Origin: Takashimella koratensis
Lineage: Eukaryota; Basidiomycota; Tremellomycetes; Trichosporonales; Tetragoniomycetaceae
Length of the DNA stretch: 64,000 nucleotides
Direction of reading: 5' to 3'
Assembly (NCBI GenBank): GCA_003116875.1
Contig: BCKT01000016.1
Location: 62,001 to 126,000 of the forward strand
The notes below the pieces were generated by a model. That model was not told where the DNA came from, did not search any database, and saw only the letters and a list, made by a program, of their open reading frames with translations. Each line of letters begins with the position of its first letter. Positions within the stretch are counted from its first letter, which is position 1. The translations under genes were made by a program, and so were the position numbers. Positions 48,233 to 59,041 of the stretch are shown piece by piece.

Positions 48233-51109
48233 TTACTGATACTCCGCGCCTACGCTCTGCCACCTCTCCGCCTCTTCCATTCTCTCTCTATCCTTGTTCC
48301 CACCCGCTCCCACTCCTCCCCCACCAACCCCTGCCCATCCTGATCCACTTTTCGAGGCGCGCCACCTCTGTTCTCCCGGTACCTTACTCGGCATCCTCTG
48401 CAGCCCTTTACCCACTTCATCAGGTAACCTCTCCCCTCCCCCTCCCCCTCGTCCACCGCCTATAGTCCACCTCTTCTCCTCAGGTCGGTCATGTGACCCC
48501 GACCCGGACCGACCCATGAACCGCCTTGCAAACTCATCTGCTCTCTTCTCACTCGACTCGACCCCGTACGGTCTCGGCGCATCCACCATAACCGGTAACG
48601 CCTGTGTCTCTGGCATCCCTTGTCTTGCCGCAGCGGAAGCAGCTGATGCCGATGCCGTGCTTGCGGACCGCATCACGCGAGTGCCCACCCCTCCCCACCG
48701 AACGTTCTCGCCACCTCTCCCTTCACCTTGCCCACCTAGGCTCGGGGCAGACCACCGCGCTCGACCCGTACCGCTCCGACTAAAGAACGGGACCAACGCC
48801 GTTGCTGGAGTAGCAGACGCCACCGACCCCAGTCCAGCATTGTATTGCCTGGGGGAATACCCCCCCCTTTGTTCAGGCTCGACAACTGGTGATAGACCCT
48901 GCGCTCTCGCTCTGGGATCGTTCATTGCGAAGCCCGCGTTCCGACCAGATCCAGGGACGTTCCAGTTCCTAACCGAGCGATCCATGGGAGCGTTATACGC
49001 AGGCAACTGGTGTCCGACCTGGTTCCCGCCGCCGTAACCTGGATTGCCTCCGTAAACAGGGTTATGGTATGACGCCGTGGGAACAGGCTGGTACGGTCTT
49101 GGTCCATATGGCATCCCAGGTCCCGGCTGACCCGGGTAGACGCCAGGGTACGGCACTGGCCCTACCGCCGGCGCCATCGGCATCGGCATCATCGGCGGAC
49201 CCACACCCATCATTGGCGGCGGCATCGTCTGCGCCCGAATCACAGCGTTCATCTGGGCCCGCTGTTGACGCCGAATTGAACGATACCATATCGATTGGAA
49301 CGAGTTGCGGTTTCGCGCGTAGCAGAGGAGGAAGACGAGGACGAGAGCGGCGAGGAGGGAACCGATTACTGGGAAGGGTTAGCGTTTCCGAGGTTGAGAG
49401 GGTTGTGGGAGAGACGCTTACAGATACCCGCAAGCTTGGCGTTGGCGTGCCCCGAAGAGGATGGGCCGAGGTTGGAGTCGTTGACGGACCCCGGCTTTCC
49501 GGCGATCCCCACCAACATCTCGTCGCTGGAGTAGTATAGGGCGCTGAAGGGTATGGGATATCAGCACTTCTCTCCTCTTTCAAAGCGCTTTTCCCTTGGA
49601 CTCACGAATACACCCCGCTGAGAAACGCCGTACCCAATCTGACCTCTCCCTGGGCCTCGGGCAGACTTCCGTTCTCCCATGCGACGAGGTTCGACCAACA
49701 TGTTTGCCCTGCCTGGTCTCGAGAAGCTACAAGTGTCCCCGGGTCCACGGCATAGGACACGCCCGAAATCGAGACGGTCATTGAGATGCTAGTATCGCAT
49801 GGGATATTCTGGTGAATAGTCAGTATTGTTGAGGTGGACAACTTACCCATCGTGTCGTGTCAACCAGGTCACGCGAGGCGCTAGAAACCGACGCAAAGAG
49901 TTGTTCGGCGACTTTGGACGGGACGTAGATTGGGTCAAACCCAGGATCTAGCGTGGCCTACATACGGACGCCAATGGGTTGGTCATCTCAACTTGTCTGG
50001 AGCACACGCCCAAAGACACTCACAAAGTACCCATTACCCTGTACGACCGACCCGCCGACTCGGACGCTATCGAACCCTACCGCCCAGCTACCTCCGAAAC
50101 TCGTGTTCACCTTGAGCCAATTACTACAAACCCCACTGATCAGCCCCATCCCCCCTCTGCACGAAACGACTCAGTGGCACTCACAAGTTGCCCGTGTACG
50201 CGCCGACTGGTACAGCGCCCCAGTGTATCGTCCCCGCGTTGGACCCCGGCAGATCGGTATAGTTTGCCATATCGAACCCGACAGTGAAAGAGGTGGCGTT
50301 ATTTGGTGCGCCCGCGCCCGTCACCGTGAGCATATTCGGTATGATCGAGGATTGTAACCTGCTCTGAATTCAATCAGCCCTATATCCTTCCTCTTCCCGG
50401 ACCGAACCCATAGGGCTCACCGTATCCACGCCAAGACCCCAGAATCCCGCAGTGCCCGTGGGGAGAGACGACGCGGTCCCTCCTTGCCCTTGCGTACCAT
50501 GGACAGGCGAATTCACCAGCACGCTCCCAACAAGCACGATCGGGCGAGTATTTGTCGTATCGTCTCGCGCGTCGGTGAGGATCTCATGTGCAAACTCGCC
50601 GGTGAGCTCGTAGGTCTCTGACGAGGCGGTCGGGTAGTTGAACGTGTAGTCGAGCGCGGTGGATGACGTCTGGGGAAGGGTGGGTCAGATGAGAATTGGA
50701 TTGGGATGGGGAGAAGTGAGACTCACAGTGAGAGAGGTTGAGGTGGTCGCGTCGTACCTGGAACGAGTTAGGACGGTTCTAAGACGAGCCAGAGGCACTC
50801 ACGAAGACGAATCAGTGACGCAGCCGCTACAGTCACTCGTAGCGACCATGATATAGTCGACATTCGTCGCTGCACAAGTCATCAGCCTCGATCATCCCCA
50901 CGGCTAACAGCACTGATCCACTCACACAGGGTCAAGTTGAGATCCTGCACCGATGGTAGACCCACGCCGACAGATAAGACGTTTGTACCCGCGCCGGTAC
51001 GGTATAGGTTCAGCGCGGTGTAGTAGGTTCCGAGTCGAGAGTCATCGGTGGAGGTCGTGGCTACGAACGCCGGGAGGAGGGTGAGGACGAGGAGAGCGAG
51101 GAGGGACAT
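48233..51109 (-). CDS. Membrane-anchored pepsin-fold protein with degenerate active sites
   Basis: Ten exons (50926-51109, 50803-50869, 50727-50757, 50421-50669, 50185-50363, 50024-50123, 49847-49957, 49606-49808, 49422-49543, 48233-49368) give 793 residues, every junction in phase. It has a signal peptide (MSLLALLVLTLLPAFVATT), then a two-lobed A1-like ectodomain: SVQDLNLTLSTN, VDYIMVATSDCSGC, GFWGLGVDT, IHWGAVPVGAYTGN, then ATLDPGFDPIYVPSKVAEQL. Aligned by eye to pepsins, the first DTG is Ser-Thr-Asn (62-64) and the second is Asp-Pro-Gly (274-276), so it should not be a working protease. One TM helix follows (about 413-434, GILIGSLLAALVLVFLLCY), then a basic turn and a 360-residue Pro/Gly/Tyr-rich cytoplasmic tail. 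Possibly a surface receptor or wall sensor; function unknown. Confidence 0.8.
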
Positions 51110-52061
51110 TGTGAAGTGAGAGGTGTGGAGGAGGTCGAAGAGAACGGGGAGGACAGTGGGTGTTTGGCGCTACGTGAGTGAGGTCGAGAAGGCCAAGTCG
51201 GGGAAGGTCAAGGAAGATGTGACGACGGGGATGATCCGGTGAGGTCAAGTATAAGCTCAATCCTTGGCTGGTCGTTGCCAATCGTTTAATCCAAGACCTC
51301 TTGTCTCTACCTTGGACCGAAAGGTACCCCTCACCTTGACGTATCCGGTGACCTGAGTGAGTGCCGACACAACAGGTGCCGGTCCCGCCCGTTGAGGCTC
51401 AGGTGCTTGCTGGCGCTCAGCCGGATCGAGCGCAAGGAGTGCGGGGGAGGAAAGGGTTAGAAAAAGAGGTGTGGGTGAGGGTAGAGATGTAGGAAGGAAG
51501 CCGGAATAGGTAGAGCGAAGGGAAAGGATGGAGTGGAAGGAGTTGGAGACGAGCGGAAGGACGGGAGGGGAATGGCTGGGGGTGAAGGGGACGACAGTGC
51601 GACGGTGTCAGGCAGCGTCACTCGGACTCGGACTCGGGAGAGGTAATGGGTAATGGTAACGCCAGATGGGTTGCAGGAGGTGGACAAGATGCATGATGAT
51701 GAGTGAGATAGATGAAATTGTTTCTGTTTATCGTCTGTTGGTAGGTTGAATGATGCAAACATTCACTGATCGCTATGATCAACCACTGATGGCGCGCGCG
51801 ACGCAGGCTTGCTCCTCTGCTCGCTGACTACCTCGGCACTCTCCATATCAGCTACATATGCACATTGGTGGCCCAAGATATCAAACAGGCCCCACTCGAG
51901 ACTACGCAGAACAGCTTCGACGCCGTTTCTATCATACACCTGCCACTTCCAAAGCCACACGCCTTCAACAAAACACCCTCCATCAACCCCGTCTTTAACC
52001 ACTGCTCGATGAGACACCCTCTGCACCACCTTGTCCCTCTCTGCGCCCCGCGCCTATGTCG
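51110..52061. other. Intergenic region
   Basis: Upstream of the pepsin-fold gene and downstream of the zinc-ribbon gene. The 88-codon minus frame at 51763-52029 has no start context, splice signals or recognisable domain, so it is not called. Confidence 0.5.
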
Positions 52062-52894
52062 CTACTTGTACCCCTGTGGTGGTGGTGGATAGTTGCTATA
52101 CTGCCCCTGCGGCGGCGGAGGATGGTTTGACCACTGCCCTCCTCCTCCTCCATGCGGCGGTTGCGGGTCCGGTCCGTCGCCCATGCGCATCTCCCATCCT
52201 GCACGCGTCGACAAACCATGTCAGCAAAGTCGCTAGCTGTGTATGAAACAGTGAAGAGGAGAAATGTGGCAGGTACAGAGAACATCTCCTTCGACAACGA
52301 CCACTTGCCCGATTTCGACAACAGGCAACTCACGACAGATACCACAGATCCAGATACGATGCTTGGAGAAAGGGACGAGTGGGATCCAAAACAGCTCAAA
52401 CCAAGTGCCTTGAGGTACCCATTAGTACGGAGGTAAGAGAGTGGAGAGGGAGGACATACGAGAGGAAGCGCCGACGACGGAAGCTGGAGGAAGAGCCAAA
52501 TGATGGTGATCAGCTGCCGCCACGTGTCGGGATGCTCCAGCTCACCGTTGTGACACCGAGGGCAAATACGGCCGGGCTCAGGTGCGTCTTGCGTGATCTG
52601 GTCAAAGGTTAGCGTTAGGCGGGAGGGGCGAAGAGTTGAAGCTCACTTTGGTTGGGAAGCCGCCTGCAGTGGGATTAGTGTTTGACCAGAGCTCAGCTAG
52701 CCTTGATGCTTCGCTGAAGCGCATGTTCCCTCATCCCGAAGCGTGGGTTCGCGATGGCTCCCTTGGATGAACGAAGGTGGGGTACTCACATACGATCGGG
52801 ATACAGACTATGCGTGTCAGCTGGGCGAGGAGAGGAGACGTCAAGTTGAGGAGTAGGGGGACTACGAGGGTGTTGAGAAGCACGTACGAGCCAT
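52062..52894 (-). CDS. Small zinc-ribbon protein, seven exons
   Basis: Exons 52888-52894, 52790-52807, 52647-52663, 52546-52597, 52460-52483, 52334-52408 and 52062-52198 (7, 18, 17, 52, 24, 75 and 137 nt) join in phase to a 109-residue protein. The core is GRICPRCHNASVVGASSRTW, FELFWIPLVPFSKHRIWICG and ICRWEM. This has two Cys-x2-Cys knuckles (CPRC and CGIC) about 40 residues apart around an aromatic strand, as in the fungal zinc-ribbon_15-type proteins. The tail is Gly- and Pro-rich (PPPPQGQY). Function of the family is poorly known. Despite the tiny exons, all seven are needed to give the typical start MALCIPIVCGFPTK and an intact ribbon, so the model is favoured over any single long frame here. 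Confidence 0.8.
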
Positions 52895-53375
52895 TGTGTA
52901 TGATCAGGGGGTGGTAGAGACTGATCAATGTCGGTCGAGGTGTAGCTGTCAAGCAGCTTCGGGATGGATGAATGGATGGTAGTCGAGGGGAGAAAGTTGA
53001 ATGGTGACGACGTTTATATACCGGTGCAGCCGGAAGTGGAGGTCGAGGTGGCAAACGATCGAAAACCCAGGCTGGGGCGGTGACCCTCAAGCCTTGCCAA
53101 GCCGTGTCTCTGGGCAGATTCTGGGTCCTATGTTTCATGCCAAGCATGTCCACCTCGGTATCGACGAGTCTCCCACTCGAGGCCAGTTCTCAGCTCTGCG
53201 TGCTCACCTACCTGCTTGCGAGCGGATGCACACATCCTTGCGCACGATCCACCATCTTGGACACACTCGACTGCGCTCGGCGGCCGGGATCGTCCCACCC
53301 TTCCATTGTACGTACATACACGTATGATACATGCACATTGCAGCGAGTCACACTACAAGACTTATACATCCACGG
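52895..53375. other. Intergenic region between the zinc-ribbon gene and DBP9
   Basis: Promoter side of the zinc-ribbon gene and 3' flank of DBP9, both minus strand. No gene seen. Confidence 0.5.
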
Positions 53376-55532
53376 TCATCCCTTAAACTTCAACGGGTCG
53401 ACCTTCTTCCCCCCTCTCCCTTTCCCTCTACTCGCAACCCCTCCCCTCCCACCTCTCCCACCTCGTTTCGAGAACCCAACGTGCCCCGCGTCGCCCACGT
53501 CCCCACCGCTTGAAGATGGGATCGCCGCAATCTTCGGCATCAAATAACCCGGTACGTGTTTGAGGTGTGTAGCTTGACGTGCGGTATGAATTGGAGCGTC
53601 GTGTCGAAGGTACGCAAGGTCGAGTGGGTTTGCAGCGAAGTGGGCCTGAAATCAGCACATGCAATGACAATAACCCACCTTGAGCTTCTCGCTATTGAGC
53701 AACTCCCTCCTGACCTCTTCCTTGCGCGCATCCGCTACCCGCTTGCTTGTGACCGCCCTTAAAGCGTCGTCCATCCTATACCTAAACCCTTCAATCTCAC
53801 CCTTTCTCCCTCCCCAATCCCACTCTTTCAACTGTGCACCCGCCTCACCCTCTACCGCCTTCTTGATCCGCTTCCATACCTCCTCGTCCTTCTGCGCTGA
53901 CCGAAGGCTCACACCGGCTCCCTTGTCCTTGCCCCATTGTTCACCCGGAACGATGAAGGACAGTGCGAGGCCCGAGTGGCCCGCTCGCGCGGTCCGCCCG
54001 ATTCGATGGAGATAGGAGGTAGAGGTGGTTGGAAGGTCAAAGTTGATTACAGAGGATGCAGAGGTGAAGTCGATACCGCGCGCGAGAGAGCTAGTGGTGT
54101 TTGGTTTCCGTCGCTTGGATGAGCGGGTAGCTTGTGATGGTGATGCCGCGCGCTTGGATGGGCCGGCCTCGGCGTTGGCCTCAACTGCCTCTTCCTCGGT
54201 TGCGGTCTCGCCTGCCTCTTCCTCAGTTTTCTCCTCCTCATCCTCTCCCACGCCCTCATCTGTCGCAACAACCACATCGTAGACTCCCCGGTTGAACTCC
54301 TCAACCACATGGTACCTGCTGGCCAGCGGGAGTTCCGAGTTGACAACACATGTCTTGATCCCAAACCGCTCGAGGAAGAGCTTGACACGGTAGCCTCGTT
54401 CGATATCATTGACAAAGACGATCGACTTTCCACGGATGAGTTTGAGTTTGAGCAAGACGTAGATGAGGAGGAACTTGTCCCGCTCCGAGGTGTAGGTAAA
54501 GTGTTGTGTGAGGAGTGACGACGAAGCAACGGGCTCGGAAAGGGTCAGAATGGCCTGGAGGCGTCAGCTGTTGTTGTGACAAAAGGAAAAGCTGGCTTAC
54601 CGGATTGCGCAGGATCAACCCCTTGACGGTGTTGATTTCGTCGCTGAGGGTCGCGCTCATGAGGCACCCCTGAACGCCGAGCTTGGGTACCCAGCCCATA
54701 GCGGGATCCATGATCCGCGTGAGGTCGTCCTTGTGGCCGTAGGAAAGGATCAAGTCTGCCTCGTCAATCGCGAGGAAGATGAGGTGGGAGAGGTCGACGC
54801 TCTTCGCCTGTAGTAAGGACAGAAGCTTGGATGGGGTCGAGACGATGATATCCGGGTTGTCGTTGAGGAGGACGCTGCATGTACGCAGTGAGTTAGCAAG
54901 CGGTCAAGACAGGGGAGAGAATGGAGGCAGTAGGGGTCAGAAGGAAGGCAACGGAAGTGTCCACATGGGTTTTGCGCTCTCGGACACTCGCCCCGAAGGG
55001 CATTTACATCCGAAAAATACTTCATCATTCAAGATTTGAAAGGTGGGAGAAAGAACACGACTCACCGTTGTACACTCGCTCCACCCGCTGCGACATTGAC
55101 GACCGCGATGAGACCCTCGCAGTACGTTGTCAACTTTTTCAAAAAGCTCGTGACTTGAATCGCCAGTTCTCGTGTCGGGACCAACACTACTCCTCTTGCG
55201 GATTGGTATCCTGGTTCCGAGGGGTTCAATCCCGTCTTGACCTCGAGGACCCTCTGGACGAGGGGGACACCGTATGCGCCAGTCTTCCCGCTTCCTGTCC
55301 GTGCACGAGCGAGGACATCGGTGCCTTGGAGCAGTAATGGGATGGCCTTGGCCTGGACGAGCGTAGGGGAGGCAAAAGAGAGGTCGGCGAGCGCACGGAG
55401 GATCCGGGGGTCGACGAGGGTTGTATATGGCTCAGAGGCGAAAGTGGCCTCGGAGCTGAGGATGTTAGTGAGCGGACGAAGGGAGAGACGAAAGGCTTAC
55501 TCGATCAGCGCGTCCGAGACCTTGGACGGCAT
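53376..55532 (-). CDS. DBP9: DEAD-box RNA helicase Dbp9 (ribosome biogenesis)
   Basis: Five exons (55501-55532, 55066-55455, 54601-54874, 53679-54554, 53376-53645) give 613 residues in phase. Motifs in order: Q motif FASPTLVQAKAIP, motif I ARTGSGKT (62-69), VPTRELA, STPSKLL, DEAD box (178-181), SAT (214-216), IVFVNDIERGYRVKLFLERF, then ARGIDF and HRIGRTARAG. A Glu-rich insertion (GEDEEEKTEEEAGE) and a Ser/Arg stretch lie between VVVATDEG and ARGIDF, as usual in Dbp9/DDX56. The C-terminus is RNA-binding-like (GGRGGRGGVASRGKGRGGRKK). Dbp9 works in the nucleolus on 27S pre-rRNA and 60S assembly. An ambiguous base N lies 3 bases upstream of the start codon next to a G run. Confidence 0.95.
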
Positions 55533-55945
55533 GGNGAGGAGAGGGGGGGGGGGGGTGGAGAGTACAGAACGAACAATGAATTCACCGGCTTGAAATTTAT
55601 TCAACGTCAAAAAATGCATCATGTCACGTGACTCGCTTTGAGGTTTGAGGTTTAAGGCATCATTGGCAGGGTGACAGACAGCTGTGACAGATGACCGTCG
55701 ATAGATCTTCTGGCAGGGGCTAATTAGATGCTGTTCACTGTGGAAATTGAATAGTTGTTTCCGCCAGTGATCTCAAACCAACGCTCAATCAGAGATACGA
55801 TTGCATATTTCTGTACTTTCGATCGGTTCCACAACCTCGACTCCAATGAGACAACGTAAACGTAGTGAGGAAGATTTGACGACGACCATCTAAAACAACT
55901 ATGAACAAAAAGGGAAGAAGGAGTGATGACGATTTTATCACCGAC
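55533..55945. other. Intergenic region with an ambiguous base and G run
   Basis: DBP9 promoter side and the 3' end of the carrier gene. Holds an N at 55535 and an 11-12 base G run near 55545-55556. No gene seen. Confidence 0.6.
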
Positions 55946-57721
55946 CTAAGCGGCGACCATGTCCTTCTCGTTGACCGGGGCGATGTCGGCAGCAACGTGC
56001 TCAATGTCAGCGTGGTGACCGGTCGGGAGAGCGGCGTGGTGAAGCGCATCCTCGGAGAGTTCCTCGACGTGGACAGTCTTCTCAACGTCGTAGTTGGTGT
56101 CGCGGATAGAGAGAAGGACGAGGAGACAGAGAGGGAGCGAAACGAGAACCATGACCCAGGAGACGAGGAGCTCGGTGAGGTAAGGGGTAGCGACGGCGTC
56201 CATTCCGTACGAGACAGCGGAGCCAGCAGACTGAAGACCCTTGTAGTAACCGGCCATACGAGCGAGCTTGAATGGGTCGTTGGTGATCGCCGACATGGTG
56301 TAGTAGGCAAGCCCCTGGTAAGCAGCATCGCCAATGTAGTCTGAAGTCAGCGGTAGCCATAAATGATAACTCACAAGAGCAGAGGAGGACAAGAGGACCC
56401 TCAGAAGCCTTGTCGTCCCAGTCCCAGATGAAAGGTGAGTCGGCTCGAGTGAACTTGACCTGGAAGCCGAGACCGCCTGACCAGATCAAGAGCTGAAGGA
56501 AGACGACGACACACCAACCACAGATGGCACGGGTACGGCGCTTGAAGGGCAAGCCGTCAAGAACAAAGCCGATGAAGCACGACCCGATAATAGCGCCGAG
56601 GTTGGTGAGCAGACTCGAGAGGGCACGGGTACGGCCGTCGAACAGGAAGGTAACAATTGCTCCCTGGTACGCGTAAAAGTAGTTGGAAGAGAAGAACATG
56701 GGGAAGAGGGCGAGCATGCGCCAGTCCTTGAAGAGCGCGATGAAGGCCTTGAACTCCTCCTTTGGAGTAATCGCCCCTTCAACTTCGACGAGAGTACCGT
56801 CGTTACGGACGACGAGGTCTGGGGTTAGACCAGATCACGGAGGGAACTCACTAGGAGGGAGAATCGACCAACTAGTGAAGATGGCGGTGAGCATGATAAT
56901 GAGGAAGGCGAGATAGACACCGGTGGAGACCTCGGGCAGGGTGCTGTTGGCCTCAATACCGAGGGCGATGCAGGAACCGACGAGACCACCCATGGCGAAG
57001 ATGGTCCAGAAGAGGGAGAACGAACGGCCCTTGTCCTTCTCCTCGGGGTAGGACATCCTGGAAAACATTAGCGACTGAGTGTAGAGATGTCGAGAGCACT
57101 TACATGATGGCACCTTCAGCGGACCAGAGAAGCGCAGCGGCTGACTGTCAGCGACATCGTCGGTAAAGACTTACTGAAGCCGAGAATGCCACCAGCGAGA
57201 ACGAGGAACCACGACGTGCCGTGAGTCTGATACGCCCACAATCCACCGACGTAGATGCTGTAACCCATCGTACCAATGCAGAGGGTAAGACGAGGACCGA
57301 GAAGGTTCTGAGTTCATCAGTCATGTGATCGGCGCTGATTCGACTCACGGTGATGGAACCAGCAAAGAAGCCCGTGATGGCGAAGACACCGTATAACACG
57401 CCGTTTGCCACGTCGGAAAGCGTAATGTTCTCCGTACCACTAAGGATTGTCAGCCGTATCCCTTGCAGGGGTAGGACTCACCCGGCACCGAGACCGCCGA
57501 CGGCTGAGAACATGCCGACCGAGCAGAAGCACACGAAACCGACGAGGACGACCTGGGTCCATGGCGAGTTGTCTGTGGTTGTCAGTGGGGTCGGGGAAGG
57601 GTGGCCCGGAGGATGGGTGAGATAGCTGAGGGATTGGTGCGAGGTGAGAGGCGAGGTGGGGCTTACATCGGAAGCTGCCGACTCGCACACTGGCGAGCTT
57701 CTCCGCGGTACCGTCGAACAT
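55946..57721 (-). CDS. UNC93-like major facilitator protein
   Basis: Eight exons (57667-57721, 57482-57572, 57349-57439, 57175-57307, 57104-57140, 56852-57057, 56375-56818, 55946-56340) give 483 residues, all phases matching. Many hydrophobic helices, roughly 11-12, are visible from VVLVGFVCFCSVGMFSAV to SWVMVLVSLPLCLLVLLSI. Landmarks of fungal UNC93-like (DUF895) carriers: SAVGGLGAGG near the start, NGVLYGVFAITGFFAGSI, NLLGPRLTLCIGTMGYSIYV, ALLWSAEGAIMMSYPEE and FFSSNYFYAYQGAIVTFLF. The cytoplasmic C-terminus is acidic and His-containing. Substrate is unknown; relatives are plasma-membrane or vacuolar. Introns 2 to 7 are short (33-46 nt), as in the next two genes. Confidence 0.9.
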
Positions 57722-59041
57722 TATTGTTAATTACAACCAAAGGACGATGTGAGATTAAAGTTGTGCGTGTACACTAGTAGTGTAAGAAAGGATGGGAGAA
57801 GGGCGCAGCTGTCGATCCGTCCTTTCACTGGGATTATGTAGTATTGAGACCTCGCGCAATCGCTATCTTCGATCAACCGAGCACTGGCCCCCCCCCTCAA
57901 CCTGTCCGATGTTCCCCCACTCTTGTTGTTCACGGGACGAGCCCCGTGGCCCCATCCCTAGCGCTCGTATCATGAGTGAGCGACCTTGCCTATCGGGTGT
58001 GTCGCGTGCGACCAAAGCGCAGCGTACTCTCATTCTGCCGCGAAGCCGAGATGACCCCTGTCCCCCACCCCCACCCTGTCCGCTGAATACGGCGAAACCC
58101 CCGCCTCAGGCTGTATCGGCAAGGGTGAGGAAGGGGTAAAAAGGCGCTTAAGCCTATCTTTAAATGAATGTTAGGGACCCAGTATAGGCTACTACGCTGA
58201 CGCCCCCGATGTCATGACCTGAAACGACAAAAAGGTCGGGCGCGTACACAAGTGGGAGGGGCGCGTAAATTTCCACATTCGGAAATTTTCTCCGAGTTTC
58301 ATTAGAAACCCTTCATTAGCTTTCCAAGAGTCATTATAACTCGTATTACAAACTGCAACTGCCAGCTTGACCACGAATTTCATTACAAAATTCCAAAATT
58401 TCCTATTACTTTCGAGCATTTTCACAAGGAGTTTGATTACAAACTTTTTCCCAGTGTTGATGCATCTTGCTTACCAAGTTCACTGTATTATTGCTTGAAA
58501 TTTGGGATGTCTCTAGGTGTGCATCCCAGTGGCTACCTGAACCAGTTGCATGCATGAAAACATTGTAACTTTTGCTGAGGATCTGCGTGGGAAGATATGC
58601 AATTAGAAAGTTGGGAAAAAAGTCATTAGGAAAAAGTACGCGCCCCTCCCCACCTGTGTACGCGCCCGACCCCGCTGTCCCTGAAACGGGGAATCGGTAG
58701 AGTCCGGGTGGGGAGAGGCATATGGTGCGAGGTGGGATACGGGTCAGCTGATAAGCAATACGACGAGCGGTTCGACTCCTACCCCATGTGGTGTTCGCGC
58801 AAAACGCCGATTCAAAAGATCAGGGTTCATATTGTTTGGTTTCGCCGTATACCTGATTGGCCCGATCGGTCAGGCGCCTCTGCGTTTATCCGCCCCCCCA
58901 CGCTCGGGGTTGAGCGACGTTTCACCGGGTCCGCCGTACAGAAATACCAACCGACTGGTTGGACAAAGGGGTTGACAAAGGAAGTTGTGTCAACGTTCAA
59001 AGCTCTGAGATAAGCCACGTTTGTAAAGTCACACATACGAG
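57722..59041. other. Divergent intergenic region containing a MITE-like element
   Basis: Separates the divergent UNC93-like and Gfo/Idh/MocA genes. About one third is the inverted-repeat element at 58227-58678. The rest is GC-rich unique sequence that presumably holds both promoters. Confidence 0.7.
58227..58678. mobile_element. MITE-like non-autonomous DNA transposon, possibly Mutator-type
   Basis: A 452-bp AT-rich, non-coding segment in a GC-rich setting. It is bounded by terminal inverted repeats: left GGTCGGGCGCGTACACAAGT... (58234-58267) and the reverse complement of the right end (58637-58671). The repeats agree at all but one substitution and one single-base gap over 34-35 positions. 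Both ends extend outward to ACA/TGT. The 9-mer CCTGAAACG lies immediately left (58218-58226) and, after one extra C, right (58680-58688), as a target-site duplication would. Long inverted repeats with a 9-base duplication fit Mutator-like elements. There is no transposase frame, so it would be a non-autonomous copy. Confidence 0.8.

Noticed and set aside
51763..52029. 88-codon minus-strand frame between the pepsin-fold and zinc-ribbon genes
   Set aside because: No domain, no convincing start or introns; likely chance.
58750..58800. tRNA-like B box (GGTTCGACTCC)
   Set aside because: The flanking bases do not pair as a T stem and no A box or acceptor stem is found at the right distance.
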